Notes: generated by a model not told the origin, from the sequence alone. 64,000 bases of DNA from Deltaproteobacteria bacterium IMCC39524 (GCA_029667085.1 JARUHJ010000003.1:62001-126000); one strand, 5' to 3'. Positions 1 through 9,557 are shown, counted from the stretch's first letter. Numbers and translations are program-made.

Positions 1-13
1 AGTCGCCAACCTA

Positions 14-3000
14 TCATAGCCGACAAAAAGCTTGCAATTCCTTTTTAGCGATCGTCAAGACCTCTTCCTTGGCGATCCTGCCAAGACGGATACTCAAGCG
101 GTAATCGGGGCTGAACGAGTACTTTTTGCCGTCTTCAAGCAGAGCCAGAATCTGCTCCGGAGCAACCTTGGTATTGCCCGGGAAAGCAAAGACCAGGTTA
201 TGACCGTCAAACTCTGCCAGTTCAACATGTAACTGTTTCATCAGAACCCGCAACTTCATGACATCAAGCAGGAGCTCAGCGGCTTCTGGCAGTTCACCGT
301 AACGGTCGCGCAACTCATCCCCGGCCTGGTAGATTTCGACATCATCGACAGCGGAAGCGAGCTTGCGATAGAGGACCAGGCGCTGATTGGGGTCAGCAAC
401 ATAAGTCTCGGGCAAAAAAGCAGAAAGGCCGAGGCGGATTTCCGGATCGACGCTCTCTTCACGGCTTTGCCCTTGCAGCTCCTGGATCGTCTCCTCGAGC
501 AGCTCCGTGTACATTTCAAAACCGATGGCCGCAACCTGTCCGGCCTGTCGCGCACCGAGCAGGTCGCCGGCGCCACGTAATTCAAGATCGTGACGGGCGA
601 TGCGAAAACCAGCGCCCAGTTCCGCCTGCTCCTGGAGTACCTTGAGGCGTTCGCGAGCATCCCTGGTCAGCAAGCCTTCGCCGGGAATCATCAGGTAGGC
701 GTAAGCGCGTTGATGCGAACGACCGACCCGGCCACGCAACTGGTAAAGTTGCGACAGGCCGAAACAGTCCGCCCGGTTGATGATCATGGTGTTTGCTGAA
801 GAGATATCAATACCGTTTTCTATAATCGTTGTACAAACCAGCAGATTGGTTCGCCCTTCGATAAAGTCGAGCATGACCCTCTCCAACTCTTTTTCCGGCA
901 TCTGCCCATGGCCGACACCAACCTTGGCCTGGGGAACCAGCTGGCGCAGGAAATCGGCCATGGCTCCGATCGACTGCACCCGGTTGTGCACGAAGTAAAC
1001 CTGTCCGCCACGGCGCAGCTCACGCAGGATGGCGTCACGGATCAGATCATCATCAAAACGGGTGACATAGGTCCGGATTGCCTGTCGATCCACCGGTGGA
1101 GTATCGATAATCGACAGCTCTCTCAGGCCGGCCAAGCTCTGGTGCAGGGTCCGCGGAATCGGTGTGGCTGTCAGGGTCAGGACATCGACCTCGGCGCGCA
1201 TCTTCTTCAAACGTTCCTTGTGGGTCACGCCAAAGCGCTGTTCCTCATCAATGACGATCAGACCCAGGTTTTTAAAATGCACATCACGCTGCAGCAGGCG
1301 ATGCGTGCCGATCACGATATCAACCTGCCCGGCAGCCGTGCGCTCAATAGTCCGTTTTTGTTCCGCCGCGGTACGAAAACGCGACAACATATCAACGGTC
1401 ACCGGGTAATCGGCAAACCTCTGCCGGAAAGTCTCCAGGTGCTGACGGGCCAGAACTGTCGTCGGCACCAGGATGGCCACCTGGCGACTGTCAAGGACCG
1501 CTTTAAAAGCCGCCCGGATCGCAACCTCGGTCTTGCCGTAACCGACATCGCCACAGATCAGACGATCGACTGGGCGTTCGGAGACCATGTCCGCGAGGAC
1601 AGCTTCGATCGCCTCCAGCTGGTCAGGGGTTTCTTCGTGGGGGAAAGCCGCTTCGAATTCACGAAAAAGCCGATCCGGAGGACTGTAGCTGAAACCTTCA
1701 GCGAGCTGCCGTCGAGCCTGAACCTGCAGCAGGTCACGGGCCATCTCCTCGATCGTCGCCCGCGCCCGCAGCTTGGCTTTTTCCCAGGCGCCGCTGCCCA
1801 TCTTGTCCAGTCGCGGCGAGGAGCCATCCGACAGGTACTTCTGCACCTTCTCAATACGTTCAACCGGCAGGTAAAGGCGATCCTCTCCGGCATACTCGAG
1901 ATGGATAAAATCCCCCTCGACCGCACCGGTCTTTAAATGAACCAAACCGAGATAACGGCCGATTCCGTAGTCGGCATGTACAACCAGGTCCGCAGCCTTC
2001 AAGTCGGCCAGGGAGGATTCAAAGACCCGTTGCCGAGGGCGCACCTTGCGATGTGTGCGCGGTCCAAAAATTTCATCGTCACAGATAACGACCAGTTTCT
2101 CTTCGACCAGTCTGAAACCACTGTCCAGAAGACCTGTTGTGATGGTAATGCCTTCTGCAAAGACGCGCCCCGCCAGAAGATCCGGCTCCCAGCCAATTGG
2201 CAAGTCGCTCGGCACCAGAAGATCGAGTAACCGCTCCGCCTGACCGCGCTGGTGACAAACAATCAGCACTCTCCAGCCATCGTTCTGCCACTCTCGCAAT
2301 TTTTCGACAAGAGGAGCAAGACTGCCGTCATGGGCGGCGTGATCAGGCCGCAGGTCGGTATTGCCCAGAACCGGAACACGAAAAACCGGGTGCTCATCTT
2401 CAAGCTGATAAACCTGCAACGAAGCCAGGTCAATACGCGGCCCCTGGTTGAAGCGTAGATCGAGCTCTTGTGCGGTTAGATAAAACGTCTGTGCCGCAAC
2501 ATAGGGTTCGGAATTGCTCTGCGCACGTTTTTCACCGCTTTTTATGGCTGCAAAGAATTCGTCAGCAGCGGTGATGATTGCGGCAGGGTCCAGCAGCAGC
2601 CAGCAATAACGCCCCATATAGTCAAAAAGAGTATCAAGAGACTCGTAATTGAGCGGCAGGAGATTCTCCCGCCCGGGACCGAGCAAGCCCTCGCGGACTT
2701 CCTCCAGAATCGCTTCGCGCTGGGCACGGGGAATCTCCAGATCATCGCAGCGTTCCTTGCAACGCCGGGTAAAGGTATCCAGATGACGTCCGGCCAGGAT
2801 CATTTCCCGGGCCGGCGCCAGCTCAAGGCGTACCAGATGCTGATCACCGGAACGTTGACTGGCAGGGTCAAAACTGCGAATCTCCTCAAGCTCGTCGCCG
2901 AAGAACGCCAAACGTACCGGCTGTTCAAGCATCGGCGGAAAAAGATCCACTAGGTCACCACGTACGGCAAAGCTGCCGCGATCCTCAACCAGAGAGACCC

Positions 3001-3502
3001 GCTGATAACCAAGCGAAGCCAGCCCGTGCAAAAGGACGTCGCGCGGCATCTCGTCGCCGACCTCAAGCTGCAGGCGCAGGGAATCGAGAACCTCGCGGGG
3101 CAGGATTTTCTGCTGCAAAGCTTTGACCGTTGTGACTACGGCCTTGCCGCGGTCGTTGGCGAGAGCGGCGAGAGTCGCTAAACGGGTGGCTTCGATTTCA
3201 GGGTGAGGGCTTAAGGGAGCGTAAGGTTCGGTTTCCCAGTGCGGGAAGAAAAGAATATCGGCCTGAAGGCCATGAAAAAAGCTCAGAGCCCGGTAAAACC
3301 GCTGGGCTTCAGCCTGGTCGGATGCCACGATCAAGAGAGTTTCTGCGCTCTTTTTGCGGGCTAAGAGCCCGGCGGCAAACCAGGCGTCGCTACTGCCGTT
3401 GAGACCAAGAATTTCGCTGCGTCCGAACACGCCGGAAGCGAAAGGATGCTGAAGACCAGCAAGGCTGCTGTGTTGAAAGCGGGGTTCAGTCGGTTCTGAC
3501 AT
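14..3502 (-). CDS. mfd: transcription-repair coupling factor Mfd
   Basis: Mfd removes RNA polymerase stalled at DNA lesions and recruits UvrA to the site. The 1162-residue product has the family's usual length. It shows the UvrB-like N-terminal module, the RNA-polymerase-interacting segment around HADYGIGRYLGL, the translocase Walker A GDVGYGKTE, the DEEQ box (VIDEEQRFG) and the helicase motif QLRGRVGRS, followed by the TRCF C-terminal domain. A TTG 15 bases upstream (3517) could also start the frame. I prefer ATG at 3502, which follows a GGGTG stretch. It lies 87 bases downstream of nadA on the same strand. No terminator is visible between them, so the two may be cotranscribed. Confidence 0.97.
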   Translation of the reverse strand: MSEPTEPRFQHSSLAGLQHPFASGVFGRSEILGLNGSSDAWFAAGLLARKKSAETLLIVASDQAEAQRFYRALSFFHGLQADILFFPHWETEPYAPLSPHPEIEATRLATLAALANDRGKAVVTTVKALQQKILPREVLDSLRLQLEVGDEMPRDVLLHGLASLGYQRVSLVEDRGSFAVRGDLVDLFPPMLEQPVRLAFFGDELEEIRSFDPASQRSGDQHLVRLELAPAREMILAGRHLDTFTRRCKERCDDLEIPRAQREAILEEVREGLLGPGRENLLPLNYESLDTLFDYMGRYCWLLLDPAAIITAADEFFAAIKSGEKRAQSNSEPYVAAQTFYLTAQELDLRFNQGPRIDLASLQVYQLEDEHPVFRVPVLGNTDLRPDHAAHDGSLAPLVEKLREWQNDGWRVLIVCHQRGQAERLLDLLVPSDLPIGWEPDLLAGRVFAEGITITTGLLDSGFRLVEEKLVVICDDEIFGPRTHRKVRPRQRVFESSLADLKAADLVVHADYGIGRYLGLVHLKTGAVEGDFIHLEYAGEDRLYLPVERIEKVQKYLSDGSSPRLDKMGSGAWEKAKLRARATIEEMARDLLQVQARRQLAEGFSYSPPDRLFREFEAAFPHEETPDQLEAIEAVLADMVSERPVDRLICGDVGYGKTEVAIRAAFKAVLDSRQVAILVPTTVLARQHLETFRQRFADYPVTVDMLSRFRTAAEQKRTIERTAAGQVDIVIGTHRLLQRDVHFKNLGLIVIDEEQRFGVTHKERLKKMRAEVDVLTLTATPIPRTLHQSLAGLRELSIIDTPPVDRQAIRTYVTRFDDDLIRDAILRELRRGGQVYFVHNRVQSIGAMADFLRQLVPQAKVGVGHGQMPEKELERVMLDFIEGRTNLLVCTTIIENGIDISSANTMIINRADCFGLSQLYQLRGRVGRSHQRAYAYLMIPGEGLLTRDARERLKVLQEQAELGAGFRIARHDLELRGAGDLLGARQAGQVAAIGFEMYTELLEETIQELQGQSREESVDPEIRLGLSAFLPETYVADPNQRLVLYRKLASAVDDVEIYQAGDELRDRYGELPEAAELLLDVMKLRVLMKQLHVELAEFDGHNLVFAFPGNTKVAPEQILALLEDGKKYSFSPDYRLSIRLGRIAKEEVLTIAKKELQAFCRL

Positions 3503-3589
3503 GTTGGCACCCGACAAAGACCATCATTCTGTCTTCATCTTTCACACCTGAATCCGTAGCAAAAGAGCCGAGAACAGGGACTAAGGGAA

Positions 3590-4504
3590 TCAATCACGTG
3601 GAACGGCCAGCATCCGGTCCAGAGTAATTTTAGCTGGAATTCTGACCTCTTCCGGGACCGTCACCTGGGGGCTCATAGTCTGCAAAGATTTGAGAATATC
3701 CTCGATAGAGGTCAGCTTCATGTTGGGGCAGATAAGTCGCGTGGTCGGCAGGATAAATTCTTTGTCGGGATTCTCCTTGCGCAAGCGATAGAGAATCCCC
3801 GCTTCGGTACCGACGATGAATTGTTTGGCTGGATTTTCCGAGGCGAAGGTGTACATACCGCTGGTGGAACAGATATGATCGGCCTGAGCCAGCACCTCGG
3901 GAGGGCATTCGGGGTGTGCCATAAAGAGGGCGTCTGGATAATCCGCCTTGATCGCCTCAACATCGGCAACCGTAAAGCGTTCGTGCGTTGGGCAGTAACC
4001 ATCCCAGAAGTAACAGGTTTTGTCCACTTGATCGGCGATGTAACGGCCCAGGTTACGATCCGGAGCAAGAATGACTTCTTGGTCGGCAAGAGAGGCAACA
4101 ACATTGACGGCGTTTGAGCTTGTACAACAGATATCGCTCTCGGCTTTCACAGCAGCACTCGAGTTGACATAGGTCACCACGGGTACGCCGGGGTACTTGC
4201 TTTTGAATTCACGCAAGCCCTCTGCCGTAATCATGTCGGCCATCGGGCAACCAGCATCAAGGCGCGGCAGCAGAACCGTCTTTTCCGGTGCCAGGATGGC
4301 AGCGCTTTCTGCCATAAAGTGAACACCGCAGAAGACGATCACCGACTTGTCGGTGCGGGCGGCCTCCATCGACAGAGCGAGAGAATCCCCTGTAATATGT
4401 GCCAGTTCCTGGATTTCATCGCGTTGATAATTATGGGCCAGGATCAGAGCATCACGCTCGTCAGCCAGGCGGAGGATTTCTTTTATGATATCGTTTTGAT
4501 TCAT
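3590..4504 (-). CDS. nadA: quinolinate synthase A
   Basis: NadA condenses iminoaspartate with dihydroxyacetone phosphate to quinolinate in de novo NAD synthesis, using a [4Fe-4S] cluster. The 304-residue protein begins with the typical [10 protein letters not shown] segment. It carries the conserved cysteine contexts [23 protein letters not shown] and LICPNMK that fit the three cluster ligands of the family. The triplicated NadA fold covers the full length. The ATG at 4504 is preceded by a weak ribosome binding site. It is transcribed divergently from tatB across about 150 bases. No nadB or nadC is nearby. Confidence 0.96.
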   Translation of the reverse strand: MNQNDIIKEILRLADERDALILAHNYQRDEIQELAHITGDSLALSMEAARTDKSVIVFCGVHFMAESAAILAPEKTVLLPRLDAGCPMADMITAEGLREFKSKYPGVPVVTYVNSSAAVKAESDICCTSSNAVNVVASLADQEVILAPDRNLGRYIADQVDKTCYFWDGYCPTHERFTVADVEAIKADYPDALFMAHPECPPEVLAQADHICSTSGMYTFASENPAKQFIVGTEAGILYRLRKENPDKEFILPTTRLICPNMKLTSIEDILKSLQTMSPQVTVPEEVRIPAKITLDRMLAVPRD

Positions 4505-4657
4505 GATACAACCATTTCCTTGCTGAAAGATTGCCGTATCCTAGTGTAAAACCCTTGATATGTCAAACGCTTATAGCCGTCCCAGTGCCCTTGACAGGGC
4601 CTCTGTTTGCCGGTATTCTCAGCTCACTTTTGCAACCCTGCTTACGGTGATTATATT

Positions 4658-5020
4658 ATGTTTGGTATAGGTTTTCCTGAACTCCTCATGATCATGGCCA
4701 TCGCCCTGATCGTGCTCGGGCCGAAACGTCTCCCCGATATTGCCAAAGCCCTCGGTCGTGGACTTTCCGAATTCAAACGCGCCTCCGACGAGCTGAAGCA
4801 GACCTTCGAGGCCGAAGTCCGTAGTCATGACACCGATCAGCAAACGCCTCCACCGGTCAAGCTGACCCCGCCCGGAGCCATGCAAAGCCCTTATCCTGAC
4901 GAGGCCAACTCTGGCGCCCCGGAGCCTTCCCTCGACCCAGAGCCTGTTGTCGACAAACCCACATTGGAAACAGCAACGGCTGAAACCGAGAAGAAGAGCG
5001 AGGACTCCCGGCATGAGTGA
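4658..5020 (+). CDS. tatB: Sec-independent translocase subunit TatB
   Basis: TatB is the membrane-anchored receptor partner of TatC for folded twin-arginine substrates. The 120-residue product has one N-terminal membrane helix ([20 protein letters not shown]), the GPKRLPD hinge and an amphipathic helix. An acidic, proline-rich cytoplasmic tail follows. The FGIG start and long tail favour TatB over TatA, but a bifunctional TatA/B cannot be excluded because no separate tatA lies in the window. The upstream-extended frame (from 4607) is implausible because the membrane helix begins at ATG 4658. The stop overlaps the tatC start (ATGAGTGA), indicating translational coupling. Confidence 0.9.
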   Translation: MFGIGFPELLMIMAIALIVLGPKRLPDIAKALGRGLSEFKRASDELKQTFEAEVRSHDTDQQTPPPVKLTPPGAMQSPYPDEANSGAPEPSLDPEPVVDKPTLETATAETEKKSEDSRHE

Positions 5021-5774
5021 TCAACAGATGCCGTTGACCACTCACCTTGAGGAATTGCGCCGCAAGCTGATTATTGCCGGCGTTTCCTGGCTGGTGGCCT
5101 TCCTGGCCTGCTATTCATTTTCAGAACAACTCTTCAACCTGATTGCCGACCCGGTTCGCCAGGCGTTGCCGGAGGGGACCTCGCTGGTCTTCATCACGGC
5201 AACCGAGCCGTTCTTTACTTACCTGAAAATAGGTGCCCTGGCCGGGCTGCTCGTCTCCATGCCGGTGATCTTCTGGCAAATCTGGTCCTTTATCGCACCG
5301 GGCCTTTATGCAAACGAGAAGCGCTACGTTTTCCCCTTTGTGCTGGCAAGCTCCTTCTGCTTCGCCTGCGGCGCATTTTTCGGTTTCAACTTCGTCTTCC
5401 CCATGGCCTTCAAGGTGCTTATCGAGTTCGGCACCGGCGGTGGTGAAATCAGCGCCATGCTCTCCATGGGCTCCTACCTCTCCTTGTCGAGCAAACTCCT
5501 GCTTGCCTTCGGATTGGTTTTTGAGCTGCCGGTCGTGATCTTCTTTCTGGCCCGCATGGGTATCGTTGACTACAAGTTCCTCGCCCGTAATCGCAAATTC
5601 GCTCTCCTCGCCGCGTTCCTGATCGGTGCCATGCTTACGCCACCGGATGTTTTTTCACAAACAGCGCTGGCCCTGCCCTTCATCATCCTCTATGAAATCG
5701 GTATTATCATCGCAAGGCTGTTTGGCAAACGTCGTGAAACCGATGACGAAGCAGAGCAAAAAACCGAGGCGTAA
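5013..5774 (+). CDS. tatC: Sec-independent translocase subunit TatC
   Basis: TatC is the multispanning core of the twin-arginine export complex. The 253-residue protein opens with [14 protein letters not shown], the conserved cytoplasmic HLEELRxR motif that reads the signal peptide. It then has six hydrophobic segments and ends in a basic and acidic tail. The start is the ATG at 5013, which overlaps the tatB stop. An in-frame upstream ATG at 4947 lies inside tatB and gives a hydrophilic, non-family extension. A perfect bidirectional terminator follows. In this kind of organism Tat exports cofactor-containing redox enzymes, but no Tat substrate is in the window. Confidence 0.96.
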   Translation: MSDQQMPLTTHLEELRRKLIIAGVSWLVAFLACYSFSEQLFNLIADPVRQALPEGTSLVFITATEPFFTYLKIGALAGLLVSMPVIFWQIWSFIAPGLYANEKRYVFPFVLASSFCFACGAFFGFNFVFPMAFKVLIEFGTGGGEISAMLSMGSYLSLSSKLLLAFGLVFELPVVIFFLARMGIVDYKFLARNRKFALLAAFLIGAMLTPPDVFSQTALALPFIILYEIGIIIARLFGKRRETDDEAEQKTEA

Positions 5775-5796
5775 CAACCCTGCTCAGCTTCAAAGA

Positions 5797-5841
5797 GACA
5801 AAAGGCGACCCTGCAAGAATAGAGCAGGGTCGCCTTTTGTC
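5797..5841. terminator. bidirectional intrinsic terminator between tatC and the dsbA-like gene
   Basis: An 18 bp perfect inverted repeat (5797-5814 with 5824-5841) encloses a 9-base loop. The arms contain GGCGACCCTGC and end in AAAA on one side and TTTTGT on the other. It can end both the tatBC transcript and the convergent dsbA-like transcript. Confidence 0.9.
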
Positions 5842-5861
5842 TTGGAGCAACGAACGAAGAG

Positions 5862-6707
5862 CTACTTGGCTGCTTTTTTCAGCTCCGCATCAATCATCAT
5901 CTTGAAGCCTTTAAGACTACGATCTTTCAACTGGCGTCCGTTGATATACGCAGCCGGTGTGCCACGCACGCCGGCTTTGGCTCCCAATTGTATATCGTTG
6001 TTCACTTCCTGAAGCAGGGCCGGGTTTGCCATATCCTGGTCAAAACGTGTCATATCAAGGCCGACAGCTTCGGCCAGTTCACGGATTTTGGCGTCATTCA
6101 GCTTGTTGTAATTGGCAAACAGTTGATCATGTAAAGGCCAGAAATTGCCCTGGTTGCGCGCTGCAATACTGGCAACAGCTGCCTGTTTGGCAAACTTGTG
6201 CATGCTCAAAGGAAAATGCTTGAACACCACCTTGACCTGCTTGGGGTAGGCAGCCATCACCTGGTCCAGAGTCGGCACCAGTTTTGCGCAGTAGGGGCAC
6301 TGGAAATCATCGAAGAGGGTAATAGTGACAGGCGCATCCGCATCCCCCTTTACGGCGGAGGGACCAACCGGAAGCTGCTGTACATGAGCAATAGCGAGAA
6401 TCTGCAATTCGTTGCTTTTGCTGTTACCCAGGTAAAGCGTCTGTCCGTCCGGGGAAACTTCCAGACTGGTGACTCCCGCTCCAACATTGAAGAGCTCCTG
6501 CGGCTGGCCGTCAGCTGAGAAAATCTGGACCTCTCCTGTTTCCAGGAGAACAAAGAGACGCCCGTCACTAACACTCTGGGCAACATCGACCGGTTGCTTG
6601 CCCAGGGGGTGACGTTTGACCAGATTCTTTTCGAGTTCCGCACAAACCGAGCCGGCCGTTAACAGCAGACCGAGCAACAAGATCAAAATACGACTTACAC
6701 CTGACAT
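5862..6707 (-). CDS. periplasmic DsbA/DsbG-like thioredoxin with N-terminal propeller-like repeats
   Basis: This is a 281-residue exported protein. A signal peptide (residues 1-23, ending SVCA) is followed by two beta-propeller-like blades at about residues 35-110, with SVSDGRLFVLLETG and SLEVSPDGQTLYLGNS. A DsbA-type thioredoxin domain at about 120-281 carries the active site C137-P-Y-C140 in FDDFQCPYC and the cis-Pro loop GVRGTPAAYING. The CPYC pair suggests a thiol oxidase or isomerase for periplasmic proteins such as multihaem cytochromes, which is an inference. I chose ATG 6707, which follows GAGGGA. The longer frame to 6776 would put 23 charged residues before the signal peptide. It is divergent from the ABC genes. 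Confidence 0.85.
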   Translation of the reverse strand: MSGVSRILILLLGLLLTAGSVCAELEKNLVKRHPLGKQPVDVAQSVSDGRLFVLLETGEVQIFSADGQPQELFNVGAGVTSLEVSPDGQTLYLGNSKSNELQILAIAHVQQLPVGPSAVKGDADAPVTITLFDDFQCPYCAKLVPTLDQVMAAYPKQVKVVFKHFPLSMHKFAKQAAVASIAARNQGNFWPLHDQLFANYNKLNDAKIRELAEAVGLDMTRFDQDMANPALLQEVNNDIQLGAKAGVRGTPAAYINGRQLKDRSLKGFKMMIDAELKKAAK

Positions 6708-6876
6708 GAGTGATTCCCTCTCGTTGTTGAATTTTGAGAACACGACCTGTTGTCGTGTATCCCTTAACTTAGCCATTAAACATTCCCTATAATTAACCCC
6801 AGCAGGGGGCTATGTCAATCACAGCAGATGACAAGCCTTGACAATCGTTCCTTGCGACGGCATAACTTGAGATTCC

Positions 6877-7803
6877 ATGACGACTCCAGCTCTTGCCATT
6901 CATAACCTCTCTAAAGAGTTCGACGGTGCCATCGCCGTCAACGACATCTCGTTTACGATCGAGCCCGGAGAAATATTCGGTCTGCTCGGCCCTAACGGTG
7001 CCGGTAAAAGCACGACAATCAACATGATCGGCGGTGTCTCGCGCATCGGTAGCGGCTCCATCGAGATCTTCGGTGCAGACAACCAGAAGGACTACCGCAC
7101 CACCCGACGTATGGTTGGCGTTATGCATCAGGAAATCGTCATCGATAATTTCTTCACCATCGACCAGGCCCTGAAACTGCACGCCGGCTATTACGGCGTT
7201 CGTGATGATGAAGCCTGGCGGCTGCAATTAATCGACCGCCTGGGACTTAAACCACACCTGCACAAGGTGATGATCAAGCTCTCCGGCGGCATGAAGCGCC
7301 GTTTCATGATCGCCAAAGCGCTGATTCACAAGCCCCGGCTGCTCATCCTTGATGAACCGACCGCCGGTGTCGACGTGGAACTGCGCCATACGCTCTGGGA
7401 TTTTGTGCGTGAAATCAACCAGCAGGGCACGACCATTCTCCTGACCACTCATTACCTTGAAGAGGCCGAGCAGATGTGCGAGCGCCTCGCTATCATGAAC
7501 CACGGCAAGGTCATTGCACTTGAAACAACCGAGACCCTGCTGCAGGAACTTGGCACGCGCACGATCATTGTCCACCTGCAGGAGCCGATTACACAAGTGC
7601 CCGATAATCTTTGTTGCCAGGCAACGGAACTTGACGCGTCCGGTACAACCTTGCAGTTGACCTTGTCGACCAGTCAACCGACCGGTGACCTGTTGCAACG
7701 ACTCTGTGAGATCGGCCTGTCGATCGCCGATATCGAAACCAGAAGTGCCGGGCTCGAAGAAATTTTTCTGCAAATGACCAAGGCGGGCAGGGTGGACGCA
7801 TGA
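6877..7803 (+). CDS. ABC transporter ATP-binding protein (ABC-2 exporter type)
   Basis: This is the ATPase subunit of a two-gene exporter. The 308-residue product has Walker A GPNGAGKST near residue 46, the signature LSGGMKRR, Walker B LLILDEPTAGVD and the H-loop TTHY. A C-terminal extension of the DrrA/CcmA-like drug and polysaccharide exporter class follows. Its stop overlaps the permease start (ATGA at 7800), so the two are coupled. The substrate cannot be read from sequence. Close families include the YadG/YadH and multidrug ABC-2 pairs. Confidence 0.93.
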   Translation: MTTPALAIHNLSKEFDGAIAVNDISFTIEPGEIFGLLGPNGAGKSTTINMIGGVSRIGSGSIEIFGADNQKDYRTTRRMVGVMHQEIVIDNFFTIDQALKLHAGYYGVRDDEAWRLQLIDRLGLKPHLHKVMIKLSGGMKRRFMIAKALIHKPRLLILDEPTAGVDVELRHTLWDFVREINQQGTTILLTTHYLEEAEQMCERLAIMNHGKVIALETTETLLQELGTRTIIVHLQEPITQVPDNLCCQATELDASGTTLQLTLSTSQPTGDLLQRLCEIGLSIADIETRSAGLEEIFLQMTKAGRVDA

Positions 7804-8588
7804 ATCAACAGAGCGACAACTCCTTCAACTCCTGGCTGCCTTTTTACACCCTGCTGAGAAAAGAAATCCGCCGGTTCCTGCGCGTGGCCTCCCAGACCCT
7901 GGTCACCCCGGTCATCACCGCCTCGCTTTATCTCTTTATCTTCGGAGCCACCCTCGGTGAACGTATCAGCGTACTCGAAGGCTTCAGCTATGCCCAGTTC
8001 GTTATACCTGGTCTGATCCTGATGGGTGTCATCAACAACTCTTTCTCCAACGTGGCCTCCTCGCTCTTCATGTCGCGCTACCTTGGCAGCATAGTCGACC
8101 TTCTGGTCACACCAGTCACGCCGACCCAGTTCATCATGGCTTACACCCTGGCCGCCATGTTGCGCGGGCTGGCTGTGGGCCTTGTGGTCTGGGTGATCTC
8201 CTGTCTTTTTGCCACGCTGCCCTGGGCGCACCCTTTTGCCGCGATCGCCATGGCTTGCCTCGCCAGCTTCCTCTTTGCCCAGTTCGGCATTATCGCTGCG
8301 ATCCACGCAGACAACTTCGATTCGCTGTCGATGTACACCAACTTCATCATTTTACCCCTGATCTATCTCGGCGGCGTATTTTACCCGATCTCCATCCTGC
8401 CGCCACTCTGGGCCAATCTTTCTCACCTCAACCCGCTTTTCTACCTGATTGACGGTTTCCGTTATGCGATTCTCGGTGTCGGCGACCTGTCCTTTGTCGT
8501 CTCTTTCTGCACGGTTATTGCGATGGCTCTGGGACTTTTTGCCTGGGCTGCCCTCCTGATTGGTCGCAGTTATCGTTTGCGCAACTAA
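7800..8588 (+). CDS. ABC-2 type transporter permease
   Basis: This is the membrane partner of the preceding ATPase. The 262 residues contain six hydrophobic segments typical of ABC2_membrane proteins. They also contain the conserved elements FSYAQFVIPGLILMGVINN and, near the end, PLIYLGGVFYPISILP, LNPLFYLIDGFRY. This signature is shared with YadH-like permeases. The translation start overlaps the ATPase stop by four bases. Two consecutive hairpins follow the gene. The substrate is unknown. Confidence 0.93.
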   Translation: MNQQSDNSFNSWLPFYTLLRKEIRRFLRVASQTLVTPVITASLYLFIFGATLGERISVLEGFSYAQFVIPGLILMGVINNSFSNVASSLFMSRYLGSIVDLLVTPVTPTQFIMAYTLAAMLRGLAVGLVVWVISCLFATLPWAHPFAAIAMACLASFLFAQFGIIAAIHADNFDSLSMYTNFIILPLIYLGGVFYPISILPPLWANLSHLNPLFYLIDGFRYAILGVGDLSFVVSFCTVIAMALGLFAWAALLIGRSYRLRN

Positions 8589-8607
8589 GACCACCTTCTT
8601 TCCTGCT

Positions 8608-8665
8608 TGTTGGTGCCCTTTGCACCAACAGAAAGAGGGCCCGTCCATTCAGACGAGCCCTCTTT
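8608..8665. terminator. tandem hairpins forming a bidirectional terminator
   Basis: Two hairpins lie back to back between convergent genes. The first is TGTTGGTGC paired with GCACCAACA (8608-8630). The second is a 14 bp stem with one mismatch (8632-8645 with 8652-8665), rich in GAGGGC and ending in CTCTTTATT. The second has a T-rich exit on the plus strand and AAAG on the other side. Together they can terminate both the ABC operon and the GntR gene. Confidence 0.8.
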
Positions 8666-8709
8666 ATTCACCTCATATCACACGATTGCCTGCAGCAATT
8701 TTTATGTTT

Positions 8710-9402
8710 CTAGGCTGACTCCGCATTATTTGCAACAGTTTCAGCTTCTGACATACTCTGAATCAGTACTCCGGCACCGATGGTTGCAGCGTGCCGTACC
8801 AAGCTATCTGCCCGTTCTCCATCATGGTTCCTAAAGGCTTCGATCATATTGCGGTGCTCTTCCACTGATATTTCCATACGGCCGGGCTGTGAAAGAGACG
8901 CCAGGCGCAGGCGCTTGAACCTCATCACCAGCTGGTTAATCATCTCGTAGAGTTTATCGTTACCGGCCGCCTTGATAAAGAGATCGTGAAACTCATTATG
9001 CACACGGAAAAAGCTCTTGACGTCACCCTCCACGGCGATCTTCTTAAGCCGCTCGTTAATTGATTCGAGCCGATCGATATCTTTCACGGTCAGTTTTTCT
9101 GCTGCCATCTTCGCAGCAAAACCTTCAAGGAGAATCTTGATCGCATAAAACTCTTCTATATCCCGCTCTGACAAGGACGCAACAACGGCTCCCTTGCGTG
9201 GAACCACAACAAGATAGCCCTCAGATTCAAGCTGCCGAAAAGCCTCCCTGATCGGGGTACGGCTGATGCCGAAACGTTCCGCCAGCTCTGGCTCCGAGAC
9301 TCGTTCGCCTGGTTTCATCGTTCCCTTGAGGATAGCATCCCGGATCATCTCCAGGATTTTTTCTCTTAGGGTCTGATGTCTTTCAATTGGTTTTTTGCGC
9401 AA
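8710..9402 (-). CDS. GntR-family (FCD/VanR-type) transcriptional regulator
   Basis: A 230-residue DNA-binding regulator. The N-terminal winged helix is canonical for GntR (LAERFGISRTPIREAFRQLE, then the wing at GYLVVVPRKGA). The C-terminal helical FCD domain shows the usual metal/ligand-site pattern: NEFHDLF, EEHRNMIEA and LVRHAAT. FCD proteins commonly sense small carboxylates. I place the start at TTG 9402, preceded by GGAG with 7-base spacing. The longer GTG frame (9450) would begin inside the operator and upstream of the predicted transcription start. The TGTATAC palindrome sits between and over the promoter elements, so it is probably autorepressed. Identical sites precede the ATP synthase and rnhA-nuo genes, suggesting an energy-metabolism regulator. 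Confidence 0.9.
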   Translation of the reverse strand: MRKKPIERHQTLREKILEMIRDAILKGTMKPGERVSEPELAERFGISRTPIREAFRQLESEGYLVVVPRKGAVVASLSERDIEEFYAIKILLEGFAAKMAAEKLTVKDIDRLESINERLKKIAVEGDVKSFFRVHNEFHDLFIKAAGNDKLYEMINQLVMRFKRLRLASLSQPGRMEISVEEHRNMIEAFRNHDGERADSLVRHAATIGAGVLIQSMSEAETVANNAESA

Positions 9403-9432
9403 GAGAAACTCCGTTTTATTAGTCTTCCACAA

Positions 9433-9460
9433 ATTGTATACAGTATACACCCAATGTCAA
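9433..9460 (-). promoter_or_regulatory. predicted promoter of the GntR gene
   Basis: On the minus strand, a perfect -35 box TTGACA (9455-9460) is followed after 16 bases by TACAAT (9433-9438), matching five of six -10 positions. Transcription should begin near 9425, upstream of the TTG start at 9402. The operator palindrome occupies the spacer and overlaps the -10. Confidence 0.75.
9435..9449. promoter_or_regulatory. GntR operator palindrome (site 1, autoregulatory)
   Basis: TGTATACAGTATACA is a perfect 15 bp palindrome with one central base. GTATAC half-sites fit the known VanR/FadR-type GntR consensus. Its position over the -10 of the regulator gene predicts autorepression. Confidence 0.8.
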
Positions 9461-9557
9461 GCTATTTCTCTTTCACAAACATTCCTAAACCACTTAACTG
9501 CTTGCCTTTTATTCTATGCATGATTATCATCCCATAAGTTTTTCTTGAGGTTAAAGT

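Noticed and set aside
908-1936. 342-codon plus-strand frame opposite mfd
   Set aside because: Antisense to conserved Mfd motifs; low-complexity shadow protein without family features.
3594-3604. CACGTGGAAC, a possible third parS
   Set aside because: Only one half and the core match; the other half is unrelated and the site is inside the end of nadA.
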